Source: Ponticaulis sp. (GTDB taxonomy: Bacteria; Pseudomonadota; Alphaproteobacteria; Caulobacterales; Hyphomonadaceae). From it: a DNA stretch of 64,000 bases. Numbering within the stretch: the stretch's first letter is position 1; every line of letters begins with the position of its first letter. The DNA is taken from positions 124,001-188,000 of the forward strand of contig NZLU01000017.1 in the NCBI GenBank assembly GCA_002692725.1, in the 5' to 3' direction. The translations under genes were made by a program, and so were the position numbers. This document shows positions 47,429-56,824 of the stretch, one piece after another. The notes beneath the pieces were generated by a model. It saw only the letters and a list, made by a program, of their open reading frames with translations, was not told where the DNA came from and searched no databases.

Positions 47429-49723
47429 ATGAGTAACCAACGACCATCCTTTACGGATGAAGAAGCACTTGCCTTTCACAAATACCCGACACCAGGCAAG
47501 CTCTCGGTGATCGCGACCAAGCCTATGGCAACTCAACGCGATTTGTCACTGGCTTATTCTCCCGGGGTGGCGGTTCCCGTAAAGGCCATCGCCGAAGACG
47601 AAGATCTTGCTTACGACTACACCTCCAAAGGCAATATGGTTGCTGTAATATCGAATGGCACGGCCATTCTGGGATTGGGCGACCTCGGCCCCATGGCGTC
47701 AAAACCCGTCATGGAAGGGAAGTCGGTTCTGTTCAAACGATTTGCCGATGTCGACTCCATTGACGTGGAAGTCACCACCAAGGAAATCGAAGAATTCATC
47801 ACGACGGTCCGGAATATCGGCCCGACATTTGGCGGCATCAATCTGGAGGATATCAAATCCCCCGAATGCTTTATCATTGAAAGCCGTTTGCGCGACGAAC
47901 TCGATATTCCTGTCTTCCATGACGATCAGCACGGCACCGCTATTATTGCGGCTGCGGGCATCATCAATGCCTGTAAGATCACTGGCCGAAAACTCGAAGA
48001 CCTTAAAGTCGCCGTGTCTGGCGCGGGTGCTGCGGGCCTCTCTTGTGCGGGACTCATCGCGCATCTCGGCGTGAAGCGTGAAAACATTCTGATGTGCGAC
48101 CGAAGCGGCGTCATCTATGAGGGCCGGTCCGAGGGCATGGACCAGTTCAAGTCTGCATTCGCTGTCAAGACTGACAAACGCTCCCTGGCTGACGCCATGC
48201 ACGGCGCGGATTGCTTCCTGGGTCTTTCAGTGAAGGGCGCAGTCACCAAAGAAATGATCGCCAGCATGAATGCCAATCCGATCGTTTTTGCCATGGCCAA
48301 TCCGGATCCGGAAATCCTGCCAGAGGAAATCAAGGAAGTACGCGGTGATGCTATCATCGCCACCGGCCGATCGGATTATCCGAACCAGGTGAATAATGTT
48401 CTCGGCTTCCCATACATCTTCCGCGGCGCGCTTGATGTTCGCGCGCGTACCATCAATGAGGAGATGAAGGTCGCGGCCGCAAAAGCACTTGCTGAACTCG
48501 CTCAGGAAGACGTGCCGGATGAAGTTGCCGCTGCTTATCATGGTGCACGCCCGAGTTTTGGACCGGATTACATAATTCCGGTGCCGTTTGACCCGCGTCT
48601 GATCTCTTATGTACCGCCCTTTATTGCGCAAGCTGCAATGGATACCGGCGTTGCACGGAAAAATATTTCCGACATGGAATCCTATAAGCATTCGCTGGAA
48701 CAGCGCCTTGATCCATCGGCAAGCTTCCTTCAGCGCATTCAGGGCGCCGTTCGTCAGGAAGAGCCAAAGCGGATTGTCTTCGCGGAAGGTGAGGAGCCCG
48801 CTGTTATTCGTGCGGCGTTCTCGTTTGAAAATCAGGAGCTGGGTAAAGCCATTCTGATTGGTCGCGAAGAGCGTGTAAAACGCACGATGAAACAAGTCGG
48901 TGTCCCGGAAGATGCGATTGAGATCATCAATGCGGCTGTTTCCGACCGAAACCCGGATTATTTCGACTATCTCTATGAGCGGCTGAAGCGCAAAGGCTAT
49001 CTCCAGCGCGATGTTCAGCGTCTCATCAACAATGACCGGAACGTTTTTGGCTCCTGTATGGTGGCGCTGGGCGATGCCGACGGCATGGTGACGGGTGTCA
49101 CCCGAAGCTATGAATCTGCACTGTCTGATGTCCGCCTGGTGATCGACAAGGTCGAACACGAGCCCGTCATGGGGATGTCGGTCGTCATCAGCAAGGGCCA
49201 GACGCTCTTCATTGCCGACACCAACATCACCGAGCTGCCTGATGCGAAACAATTGGCGGACATTGCCATTGAGGCCGCCCATGTGGCGCGTCGTCTCGGC
49301 GCGACGCCGCGTGTCGCCTTCCTGTCTTACTCGACCTTTGGCAGCCCTCCGGGAGAACGCGCCGCGAAGGTTCGCGAAGCGGTTTCCATGCTCGACGCGC
49401 GCGACGATATCGACTTCGAATATGAGGGCGAAATGCAGGCTGGCGTGGCTCTGAACCCGCTCGCCAAGCGTGCTTATCCGTTTATGCGCCTCACTGGCCC
49501 GGCGAATGTGCTGGTTATGCCGGCCATTCACTCTGCCAGTATTGCCACCTCTCTGCTCGGCAGTATTGGCGGCGCGACTGTGCTGGGCCCAATGTTGATG
49601 GGATTGAAGGAGAGCATTCAGATTTGTTCGCTTGGGTCCACAGTGTCAGACATTGTGAACTTGGCGACCATCGCTGCCTATGACGTCAATGAGCCTGATG
49701 CGCATGAGGCGGTTCGCGGCTAA
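47429..49723 (+). CDS. maeB: NADP-dependent malic enzyme with phosphotransacetylase-like domain
   Basis: Oxidative decarboxylation of malate to pyruvate. Protein of 764 aa from ATG 47429, which has GAGGAA upstream (another ATG at 47411 and a TTG at 47363 are alternatives). The malic enzyme part (~1-420) has AYSPGVAVPV, DDQHGTAIIAAAGI and AVSGAGAAGLSC; the C-terminal part (~430-760) is a phosphate acetyltransferase-like domain (RIVFAEGEEPAVIRAA), which in this class is regulatory. The last bases overlap the convergent AmpG-like gene. Confidence 0.95.
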   Translation: MSNQRPSFTDEEALAFHKYPTPGKLSVIATKPMATQRDLSLAYSPGVAVPVKAIAEDEDLAYDYTSKGNMVAVISNGTAILGLGDLGPMASKPVMEGKSVLFKRFADVDSIDVEVTTKEIEEFITTVRNIGPTFGGINLEDIKSPECFIIESRLRDELDIPVFHDDQHGTAIIAAAGIINACKITGRKLEDLKVAVSGAGAAGLSCAGLIAHLGVKRENILMCDRSGVIYEGRSEGMDQFKSAFAVKTDKRSLADAMHGADCFLGLSVKGAVTKEMIASMNANPIVFAMANPDPEILPEEIKEVRGDAIIATGRSDYPNQVNNVLGFPYIFRGALDVRARTINEEMKVAAAKALAELAQEDVPDEVAAAYHGARPSFGPDYIIPVPFDPRLISYVPPFIAQAAMDTGVARKNISDMESYKHSLEQRLDPSASFLQRIQGAVRQEEPKRIVFAEGEEPAVIRAAFSFENQELGKAILIGREERVKRTMKQVGVPEDAIEIINAAVSDRNPDYFDYLYERLKRKGYLQRDVQRLINNDRNVFGSCMVALGDADGMVTGVTRSYESALSDVRLVIDKVEHEPVMGMSVVISKGQTLFIADTNITELPDAKQLADIAIEAAHVARRLGATPRVAFLSYSTFGSPPGERAAKVREAVSMLDARDDIDFEYEGEMQAGVALNPLAKRAYPFMRLTGPANVLVMPAIHSASIATSLLGSIGGATVLGPMLMGLKESIQICSLGSTVSDIVNLATIAAYDVNEPDAHEAVRG

Positions 49724-51489
49724 GCCGGATCGACCTCACGCACCTCTTCTGAAACCGGCTTGCCCTGACGGGCTTGCCGGATCCATTCCAGGACGGCAAG
49801 CGCAACCGGTATCAGGCCGATCCAGAATGTCACAACAAAGACGGTGTAAAAGCCGTTTGTTTCGATCAATTCTCCAAGTGGTGCACGGCCAAGAGAGCCT
49901 ATCAACATGGTCAGCGATGCGAGCAGCGCATACTGCACAGCGGCATATTTCGGGTTCACAATCGAGGTGAGATAGGCAACGGAGGCCACACTGGCAAAGC
50001 CGACGGCGAGATTCTCACCGGCAATCGCGCCCATCAGATTGGTCAGCCCCTGACTGTTTTCCAGACCAAAGATTGGCGGAATCCGTTCCAGGACGAGGTC
50101 CAGACGCGTGAATTCCAGAAATGCCGTCATGCCAGACCCGCCAGCCGTTCGGACAACTTCGCCACTTTCTGCCAGGAAACGGCCCGCGGCGAGATCTGCG
50201 AAAAGCAGGTTGGTTGCGGCGGCGATCAGAGCGCCAAGTACCAGACACGGCATCCGGCCCAGCCAGATCAGCGCAACCGCGCCAAGTCCGGAGCCTGCAA
50301 TCGTCATAATCACCCCGAAGGTTTTAGACGCGAGCGCGATTTCATCATTCGTGCGGGTGAGTGCGCCGAAATTTTCGCCAAGATAAAACGGATAAGCAAA
50401 AGCGCCCCAGACAAGGTCCGCAAACCGATAGGTGAGGACCAGACACAGCACCAGAACAAAGCCCCAACCCAGCCGGCGGGTTAAATCCATAAGCGGAACA
50501 ATGATGGAAGCAAAAATGGAATCCGACGCCTTGCGAGACATGGCGGGCAGTTTTTCTCGTTGATTGACCAGCGCGGCGATAATGCAGGGAACAAGCACTG
50601 TCAGGAATACGATGACGGGCCCGTTTTCTCGAATGAAGGAAAAGCCATTCGGTCGCTGAGGAATAAGTGCGGCAAGCGCCTCGTCATCGGGCAGAACAGT
50701 GAAAGTGAAGGTGCGAAGCATGAATTCCAGCACCATCCAGATGCCGATAGCCCAGGCTACAGACACGGCAATCACCGCAATATTCCGATAGATCAGGGTC
50801 AGTCCGGACTGTTCTGCGAGTTCGCGAACGCTTGCTTCAATCCGCTTGGGCGGGATGGGTGCCAGAAAAGTGCCGATCGTTGCGATCAGCATGCCGGCCG
50901 CCAGAATCATATAGGTGTAATTCCAGCCAATCCGGGCTGCGAGAACCAGCGCCAACGCGCCGGTCAACAAGCCGGCCAGACGATAGCCGAACTGGTAGAG
51001 CGCCGACATAAGGTCCAGATCCTCATCGGATTCGGCGACTTCAATTCTCCAGGCATCGAGGACAATATCATGCGTGGCAGACGCCATGGCGATCACCAGC
51101 GCAGCACATGCGACTAGCGCGATATTCTGAGCAGGATTGGTCAGAGCCAGAATGAATAATAACGCGCCGATCAGAAGCTGGAAAATCAGTAGCCAGGATC
51201 TGCGTGACCCGAGCTTTGATGGAAACACTTCAGTCGGTTTCTGGAATGCGGGCGACCAGATGAATTTGAAACTGTAGGCGAGAATAATAAAGGACAGAAC
51301 GCCAATCTGGCTTGGAACCACGCCGACTTCGGTGAGCCAGGCGTTCAACGAGCCGATGACCGCGCCATAGGGAATTCCGGCCGCAAATGACAGGAACAAC
51401 ATGGCCAGCATCCGGCGATCATTCAACGCCTTCATGGCTCGGATAAAACGGGGGGCCTGCTTTTCGTCCTGTTCAACAGCGTCAGTCAT
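49720..51489 (-). CDS. ampG: AmpG-like muropeptide permease (MFS)
   Basis: Protein of 589 aa with about 14 TM segments. MLAMLFLSFAAGIPYGAVIGSLNAWL at the N-terminus and SATHDIVLDAWRIEVAE (with the conserved DAxR) match the AmpG family, which imports anhydromuropeptides for recycling or beta-lactamase signalling. Longer than E. coli AmpG by about 100 aa. The ATG overlaps the stop of the hybrid kinase gene by 4 nt, so they are co-translated. Confidence 0.9.
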   Translation of the reverse strand: MTDAVEQDEKQAPRFIRAMKALNDRRMLAMLFLSFAAGIPYGAVIGSLNAWLTEVGVVPSQIGVLSFIILAYSFKFIWSPAFQKPTEVFPSKLGSRRSWLLIFQLLIGALLFILALTNPAQNIALVACAALVIAMASATHDIVLDAWRIEVAESDEDLDLMSALYQFGYRLAGLLTGALALVLAARIGWNYTYMILAAGMLIATIGTFLAPIPPKRIEASVRELAEQSGLTLIYRNIAVIAVSVAWAIGIWMVLEFMLRTFTFTVLPDDEALAALIPQRPNGFSFIRENGPVIVFLTVLVPCIIAALVNQREKLPAMSRKASDSIFASIIVPLMDLTRRLGWGFVLVLCLVLTYRFADLVWGAFAYPFYLGENFGALTRTNDEIALASKTFGVIMTIAGSGLGAVALIWLGRMPCLVLGALIAAATNLLFADLAAGRFLAESGEVVRTAGGSGMTAFLEFTRLDLVLERIPPIFGLENSQGLTNLMGAIAGENLAVGFASVASVAYLTSIVNPKYAAVQYALLASLTMLIGSLGRAPLGELIETNGFYTVFVVTFWIGLIPVALAVLEWIRQARQGKPVSEEVREVDPA

Positions 51490-52973
51490 TGCTCAGCTTT
51501 CTGCTTGTCCGTCCAGCGCTCGACAATGGAGCGCAATGTCTGCGGGTCCAGCGGCTTGGCCGCAACGGCGTTTGCGCCGGCGGTTTTCGCTGCCTTTTCG
51601 ACATCTGGATTGATTTCGGCAGAAATCGCAATGATTGGAATGTTATTTTTTGGTGGGGCGAGTTCGCGGATCCGACGCATGGCCTCATAACCATCCATGA
51701 CGGGCATGCGCAAATCCATCAAAATACACGAGAAAACAGAGGTCTCAACGGCTTCCACGGCCTCTGCGCCGGTCGCCGCACTTGCTGTGCTATACCCCGC
51801 TTTCTCGAGTGTTCTTATCGCCAGAAGTGAATTAACGGCATTATCGTCCGCCACCAGAACACGATCTCCACGAGAGCGAATGTCGACCTCGTCGGAACCT
51901 TCAGAAAAATCAGCAGCCTCGCCAAGGCGTTTGAGTTGTTCAGTGAGCGATGAGGCACGCACGGGTCGCATCAGATAGCCATGGCAGCCATTTGTACGCA
52001 AAGATGCCACATGCTCCCGGTCTTCAGGGCGGATCAGGGCGAGTACGGGTGCAGTCTGGCTCAATTCTTTGAGCAGTCGCGGAGGCAGGCTGACATCAGC
52101 CAGCCAGACATCCACATCCCCTTTTTCAGGGCCAATCGTCACCTGGTGACCGGCCTGAATGGCCATAGAGGTGAGAGACAGCATGAGCGGCGTCGAAAGA
52201 CCTGCCAGGCCGATCTTCAAAGGCTGTTCCGCTGTCAAAATCTGATGAGGCGCGCTGACATCAGTCTCAAGCGGCAAACTCAGTCGAAACCGCGCGCCAA
52301 TTCCGGGCGCCGAAGTGAGGGCGATATCCCCATTCATCGCCGTGATGAGACGTTTGACGATAGTGAGACCCAATCCGACCCCGCCATCAATCCCCCTGTG
52401 ACGGGCCTCTGCCTGCTCAAAGGCCGAGAATAACCTTGATTGCGCCTCGTCAGACAGACCCGGCCCGGAATCGATGATATCAATCCTGAGGGAATGTCCG
52501 TCCCGATTGACAGACAGATCAACCAGTACGCCGCCGGTTTCGGTGAACTTGATCGCATTGCCGATCAGATTGAACAGGATCTGTCTCAGCCGACCATCAT
52601 CCAGAACCGTTCGGGACGGAAAGTCGGTGGCCATTCGCACACACACGTCCAGGCCTTTGGCGTGGGCGCGCGGGCTGAGAAGTTCCACAACTTCCTGGGC
52701 AAGCTGGCGAACATCTGTTTCAGAGTTTTCCAGTTCAATGCCGGTCGCATCCATGCGCGCATAATCGAGAACATTGTTCAGAAGGTCGAGCAGCCGCGCC
52801 CCGGATTGCCGGATCGCTGAAACATAATCGGATTGCGCCGGGGTGAGTTCGGTTTCCGCCAATAAAGAGGCCATGCCCAGAATTCCGTTGAGCGGGGTCC
52901 GGATTTCATGGCTGACCGTCGCCAGAAACCGATCTTCTACCGCATCTACCTTCGGCTTGTTCATTCGCCTCAC
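51486..52973 (-). CDS. Soluble hybrid sensor histidine kinase with two receiver-like domains
   Basis: Protein of 495 aa (ATG 52973; ATG 52964 also possible). There is no TM and no N-terminal sensor: the dimerisation helix with FLATVSHEIRTPLNG (His ~22) starts almost at once. HATPase ~110-235 has LFNLIGNAIKFTETG, IDSGPGLSDEA and GGVGLGLTIVKRL. A degenerate receiver (~245-355, WLADVSLPP, no proper phosphorylation site) and an intact receiver (~370-490: VLVADDNAVNSLLA, CILMDLRMPVMDGYEAM, Lys in AAKPLDP) follow. It sits directly before ampG with an ATGA overlap. Confidence 0.9.
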   Translation of the reverse strand: MRRMNKPKVDAVEDRFLATVSHEIRTPLNGILGMASLLAETELTPAQSDYVSAIRQSGARLLDLLNNVLDYARMDATGIELENSETDVRQLAQEVVELLSPRAHAKGLDVCVRMATDFPSRTVLDDGRLRQILFNLIGNAIKFTETGGVLVDLSVNRDGHSLRIDIIDSGPGLSDEAQSRLFSAFEQAEARHRGIDGGVGLGLTIVKRLITAMNGDIALTSAPGIGARFRLSLPLETDVSAPHQILTAEQPLKIGLAGLSTPLMLSLTSMAIQAGHQVTIGPEKGDVDVWLADVSLPPRLLKELSQTAPVLALIRPEDREHVASLRTNGCHGYLMRPVRASSLTEQLKRLGEAADFSEGSDEVDIRSRGDRVLVADDNAVNSLLAIRTLEKAGYSTASAATGAEAVEAVETSVFSCILMDLRMPVMDGYEAMRRIRELAPPKNNIPIIAISAEINPDVEKAAKTAGANAVAAKPLDPQTLRSIVERWTDKQKAEQ

Positions 52974-53018
52974 CCAAACTCGTCAATGCGATACCGTCTC
53001 ACAGGCACATTAAGAAAA

Positions 53019-54554
53019 TCATGACTGCGCCATCATTTGCGGCGCAAAACTCGGATCTCTCCAACGATAGGTGAGCGCTTCCGCCAGATGGCGTCGCAGT
53101 ACAATGTCTGCCTCGTCGAGATCAGCGATCGTGCGGGCCAGTTTCAGAACGCGGTGATAGGCGCGGGCTGACAAAGAGAATTGTTCGGCGGCCTGGAGGA
53201 GCAGTTTCTGGCCATCGGGCTCAGTTTTGCAAACGTCTTCCAGATGGCGGGTTTCGAGGTCGACATTCAGCGGTCGCCCATCATGGTCAAGATCAGCAAA
53301 ACGACGCGCCTGGATCTGTCTCGCCCGAGCCACGCGCGCGGCCACCTCTTTGGAGCCTTCCGCTGGCGTGGGAAGCGAGAGGTCCGCAACGGTGACCGGC
53401 GGTACATCACAAAAGAGATCCACGCGATCGAGAAAGGGACCTGACAATCGGCCTTGATAGTCCTGCAGGCATTTTGGCTTTTTCCGGCAATTTCCTTCGG
53501 CAGGACCACCACCGCAGCGACAGGGGTTCATGGCGGCGATCATCTGAAACCGGGCCGGATAGCGCACATGGCGATTGGCCCGCGATATGACAGCTTCTCC
53601 CGATTCCAACGGCTGGCGCAGTGCCTCCAGAACCTGCGAGTTAAATTCGGGCAATTCGTCGAGGAACAATACCCCATGATGGGCCAGCGAGACTTCACCC
53701 GGCCTTGCCTTCACACCGCCGCCCACCAATGCGGCCATAGAGGCGGAATGATGTGGCGCGCGATAGGGGCGGCGCCGCGATAATTCTCCGCGCTCCAGCA
53801 TTCCGGCAATGGATTGTATCTGGCTGACTTCCAGTAATTCTTCGGGAGAAAGGTCCGGCAATATACCCGCCATACGCGTCGCCATCATGGATTTGCCCGA
53901 ACCGGGCGGACCGCAAAAGACGAGGTTATGACCGCCTGCCGCAGCAATCTCCAGCGCACGCTTGGCGCCATCTTGCCCCTTCACGTCTTTCAGGTCCGGC
54001 AGAGGCGGCGCAGCCTTCATCGCGCCTGCTTCCGGGGGCGAAATCACCGCGCGTCCGGCCGTATGATTGATAAAGGCCATCAAACTCTGAATGGCGAGCA
54101 CCGACCCACCTGCCCAGGCCGCTTCAGACCCGGAGCTTTCCGGACAGACTAAAGTCAGGTCGAGCGCCTCTGCTGCGATGGCGGCGGGCAGCGCGCCAAA
54201 GGTCGGTTGCAAATGACTATCCAGCGACAATTCCCCAATGGCGGCCATGCCCTCCAGCGCATCGGCCGGGATTGCGCCAATGTCTACCAAAAGCGCCAGC
54301 GCAATCGCCAGATCATAATGGCTGCCTTCCTTGGGAAGGTCTGCCGGTGCCAGATTGACAATAATCCGCTTGGGTGGAAGTGCGAGCCCGATAGCCGAGA
54401 AGGCGGCGCGCACACGCTCGCGACTTTCGGCGACCGTCTTGTCGGGGAGGCCAACAATGATAAATTGAGGGTGACCACCCAGCAATTGTACTTCGACATC
54501 GACCGGACGCGCCTCAATTCCGTCGAATGCAAAAGTTGTCGTCCGGCTGACCAT
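53019..54554 (-). CDS. comM: ComM/YifB-family Mg-chelatase-like ATPase
   Basis: Protein of 511 aa from ATG 54554 (GGGAGAA upstream). N-terminal Lon-protease-like fold (VEVQLLGGHPQFIIVGLPDKTVAESRERVR-type start), AAA+ core with Walker A CGPPGSGKSMMATRMAGILP and FLDELPEFN, and a C-terminal Mg_chelatase_C domain with SARAYHRVLKLARTIADL. ComM is a helicase that promotes branch migration in natural transformation in other bacteria. In the run rsmI-yraN-BON-gshB-comM. Confidence 0.93.
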   Translation of the reverse strand: MVSRTTTFAFDGIEARPVDVEVQLLGGHPQFIIVGLPDKTVAESRERVRAAFSAIGLALPPKRIIVNLAPADLPKEGSHYDLAIALALLVDIGAIPADALEGMAAIGELSLDSHLQPTFGALPAAIAAEALDLTLVCPESSGSEAAWAGGSVLAIQSLMAFINHTAGRAVISPPEAGAMKAAPPLPDLKDVKGQDGAKRALEIAAAGGHNLVFCGPPGSGKSMMATRMAGILPDLSPEELLEVSQIQSIAGMLERGELSRRRPYRAPHHSASMAALVGGGVKARPGEVSLAHHGVLFLDELPEFNSQVLEALRQPLESGEAVISRANRHVRYPARFQMIAAMNPCRCGGGPAEGNCRKKPKCLQDYQGRLSGPFLDRVDLFCDVPPVTVADLSLPTPAEGSKEVAARVARARQIQARRFADLDHDGRPLNVDLETRHLEDVCKTEPDGQKLLLQAAEQFSLSARAYHRVLKLARTIADLDEADIVLRRHLAEALTYRWRDPSFAPQMMAQS

Positions 54555-54617
54555 TATATTCTCCCACACCTCTACCAAAAGGTGTAGTTTCGAATCCGGA
54601 ACAAATCAAGAACTTTT

Positions 54618-55577
54618 TTAGTGTCCAGAGTCGCCTGCCAGCCGACGATCCACGGCGTCCCAGAAAAGTTGTGCAGCATCGACACCCGAAAAGCGCTTCA
54701 TCTCTTGGACGCCGGTCGGTGAGGTCACGTTGATTTCAGTGAGTTTGTCACCAATGATATCAATCCCAACCAGAACAAGGCCGCGCTTTTTGAGTTCAGG
54801 TCCGATCCGCGCACAAATGGCGAGGTCCGACTCCGTCAGATCAACCGGTTCTGCTGTCCCGCCGACATGAAGGTTTGACCGCGCTTCACCCGCTTTTGGT
54901 ACGCGATTTATTGCGCCAACCGCCTCGCCATCGATCAGAATGACGCGCTTATCGCCTTTTGACACATCTGGAAGGAAGGCTTGCGCAATAAAGGGTTCAC
55001 GCGACCGCTCCATGAAGATTTCAATAAGGGATGCGAAATTGGAATCGCTCTGAGACATTTTGAAAACGCCCGCACCGCCATTTCCGTAAAGCGGCTTCAG
55101 AATGATATCCTTATGCCGGTCACGAAAGGCTTGAATCTCATTCAGGTCACGAGAGATGAGCGTTTCCGGAAGAAGGCCGGGAAAAATGATCGGAAAGAGT
55201 TTTTCAGGTGAGCTTCGAACCCATTCCGGGTCGTTCAGGACCAGCGTTTTGCCTTTCAACAGCTCCAGCAAATGAGCCGCGGTGATGTAGGCCATGTCAA
55301 AGGGCGGGTCCTGACGCATCAGCACCACATCCACATCCTCCTGCAGGTCGAGCCGGACCTCTGGCTGGAAAACGCCGGGCGCGTCTTTCACGCGTTGCAC
55401 GGTGACAGGCCGCGCCTTCGCAAACAGCTTTCCGTCCAGACAGGAGAGGTCCCCCGGGCCATAGACCCAGAGAGAATGGCCGCGGGCCTGCGCGGCTTCG
55501 GCCATGGCAAAAGTCGTATCGGCGTTGATATCAACCGATTCAAGGGGGTCCATCTGAATGGCAACGCGAAGGCTCAT
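54618..55577 (-). CDS. gshB: Glutathione synthetase
   Basis: Adds Gly to gamma-Glu-Cys. ATP-grasp protein of 319 aa: VAIQMDPLESVDINADTTFAMAEAAQ at the N-terminus, VLMRQDPPFDMAYITAAHLLE, KPLYGNGGAGVFKM, and the end LVGIDIIGDKLTEINVTSPTG, all diagnostic of the bacterial GshB family. A hairpin lies just before the ATG. Confidence 0.96.
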   Translation of the reverse strand: MSLRVAIQMDPLESVDINADTTFAMAEAAQARGHSLWVYGPGDLSCLDGKLFAKARPVTVQRVKDAPGVFQPEVRLDLQEDVDVVLMRQDPPFDMAYITAAHLLELLKGKTLVLNDPEWVRSSPEKLFPIIFPGLLPETLISRDLNEIQAFRDRHKDIILKPLYGNGGAGVFKMSQSDSNFASLIEIFMERSREPFIAQAFLPDVSKGDKRVILIDGEAVGAINRVPKAGEARSNLHVGGTAEPVDLTESDLAICARIGPELKKRGLVLVGIDIIGDKLTEINVTSPTGVQEMKRFSGVDAAQLFWDAVDRRLAGDSGH

Positions 55578-55579
55578 GG

Positions 55580-55605
55580 CAGGGTCCTTTAATGATCAGA
55601 CCCTG
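55580..55605. promoter_or_regulatory. Inverted repeat just upstream of the gshB start
   Basis: Arms CAGGGTC (55580-55586) and GACCCTG (55599-55605) with a 12-nt spacer, 2-3 nt before the gshB ATG. On the gshB mRNA the AAGGA ribosome-binding site falls in the loop and 3' arm, so folding could hide it. Confidence 0.4.
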
Positions 55606-55708
55606 AGTTAGGATGAGATGAGCGCTCTCGCCAGTCTAAAGTGAGATTAGGAGAGGTATCAGATGGCCGGTTCGATCAAAACCGGGCTTTCTGAAAGCGA
55701 TCAAGTCT

Positions 55709-56395
55709 CTACTCGTTTGTCGGTGGCGCATAAGGGTTATAGCCCCCGCCGGTTTGAGGCGCCTGCTGCTGGGGTTGCGGCTGATAGGGTGGTTGCGACG
55801 CTGCAGTCTGCCGTGCCCTCGTCCGGCTTTCTGGCAGTTGGATATAGGTGACCACTTCCTTCACGCCGCGGACTTTCGAAGCGTGCTCAGCGATTTTTTG
55901 CAATTCCCGCTGCGAGCGCGCAAGGCCCATCAGATAAACCGTACCGTCATAGGTTTCGATATTCACATTGACGGATTTGACCTCGCTATCGCCAAACAAA
56001 CGAGACCGGACGCGGCCTGTAATCCATTCATCATTGAGATTCTGAACGACGCCGCCTTTTTCGCGGACCTGAATTTCGTTTTTGACATCCTGCAAAAGGC
56101 CAACGCCCCAGGCGATGCGTTCGGCCTCATGCCGGTCCGCCATGGTTGGCACGCGGCCAGACAACAGCGCCATGCGGCCTGCGACTTCCACGTCAACTTC
56201 GTTGAAGGCTGATGGACTGGCTGTCATGAGCCGGGCCTTTAGCTCATTCGAGGCGGCGGCATCATCGAGGCTTTCGCCGAAGCTCTTATCCTGAATTGCG
56301 GCCACACCGACCGCGCCAGCAGCGCCGACGGCAGCAGTGACACAGCCTGAAAGGGGAATGAGGCTTCCGACCAGGAGCAGGGCAGACATACGCAT
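55709..56395 (-). CDS. BON-domain lipoprotein
   Basis: Protein of 228 aa with lipobox PLSGC (Cys ~18). Two BON domains: ~45-110 (LKARLMTASPSAFNEVDVEV ... DRHEAERIAWGV) and ~120-190 (WITGRVRSRLFGDSEVKSVN ... ELQKIAEHASKVRGVKEVV), then a Pro/Gln-rich tail. Similar to the OsmY/DolP group, which keeps outer-membrane integrity. Between yraN and gshB. Confidence 0.9.
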   Translation of the reverse strand: MRMSALLLVGSLIPLSGCVTAAVGAAGAVGVAAIQDKSFGESLDDAAASNELKARLMTASPSAFNEVDVEVAGRMALLSGRVPTMADRHEAERIAWGVGLLQDVKNEIQVREKGGVVQNLNDEWITGRVRSRLFGDSEVKSVNVNIETYDGTVYLMGLARSQRELQKIAEHASKVRGVKEVVTYIQLPESRTRARQTAASQPPYQPQPQQQAPQTGGGYNPYAPPTNE

Positions 56396-56437
56396 GGGAA
56401 TCTCTCGCGGTTTTTTACAGAACTTAGTCTGACTCTC

Positions 56438-56824
56438 TTAACCATGAGTTAGAGGATTCTCGGGTCGCCACGCGTCGAGATTGTGGCAAAAGCGAAAACC
56501 CGGTGCCACCAGAAACAAATCAAACCGCCGATCCGCAGAATAAAGCCGATCACCTTTCTTCGAGAGCCAGATTTCAGCCGCCCGACCAATCCGTTGCCAG
56601 GCCATTGCGGGAACGGCCCATTCCCCTTCGATCAGAGTTTTACGCCGTTTCACTTCGACGATGACCACCGTCTGATGTTTGAGGCAAACCAGATCCAGTT
56701 CGCCAAGGGGCGTCTTCTGACGGGTCGCGATGACGCGATATCCTTTGAGTGTGAGAACCGTTAAGGCGATCCATTCGGCGAGCCGACCCGACCGTTCGGC
56801 CTTTTGTCTGGCCGGATCAATCAT
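56438..56824 (-). CDS. YraN-family (UPF0102) nuclease-like protein
   Basis: Protein of 128 aa from ATG 56824, overlapping rsmI by 8 nt; the frame to 56980 is a shadow of rsmI. Restriction-endonuclease-like core: GRLAEWIALTVLTLKGYRV, KTPLGELDLVCLKHQTVVIVEVKRR (E-x-D...ExK). Biochemical role uncertain. Its place after rsmI is conserved in many proteobacteria. Confidence 0.9.
   Translation of the reverse strand: MIDPARQKAERSGRLAEWIALTVLTLKGYRVIATRQKTPLGELDLVCLKHQTVVIVEVKRRKTLIEGEWAVPAMAWQRIGRAAEIWLSKKGDRLYSADRRFDLFLVAPGFRFCHNLDAWRPENPLTHG

Noticed and set aside
48227..49531. 434-aa open frame on the minus strand
   Set aside because: Antisense to maeB, whose two domains are clearly coded on the plus strand; rich in His and Arg as expected of a shadow.
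54541..54617. Possible tRNA T-arm-like sequence (TTCGAATCC)
   Set aside because: No matching acceptor, D or anticodon stems surround it in the short gap between gshB and comM.
55663..55851. 62-aa plus-strand frame with a very good AGGAGAGG ribosome-binding site
   Set aside because: It runs antisense through the 3' end of the BON lipoprotein gene, has no recognisable feature, and its composition is that of a shadow frame.
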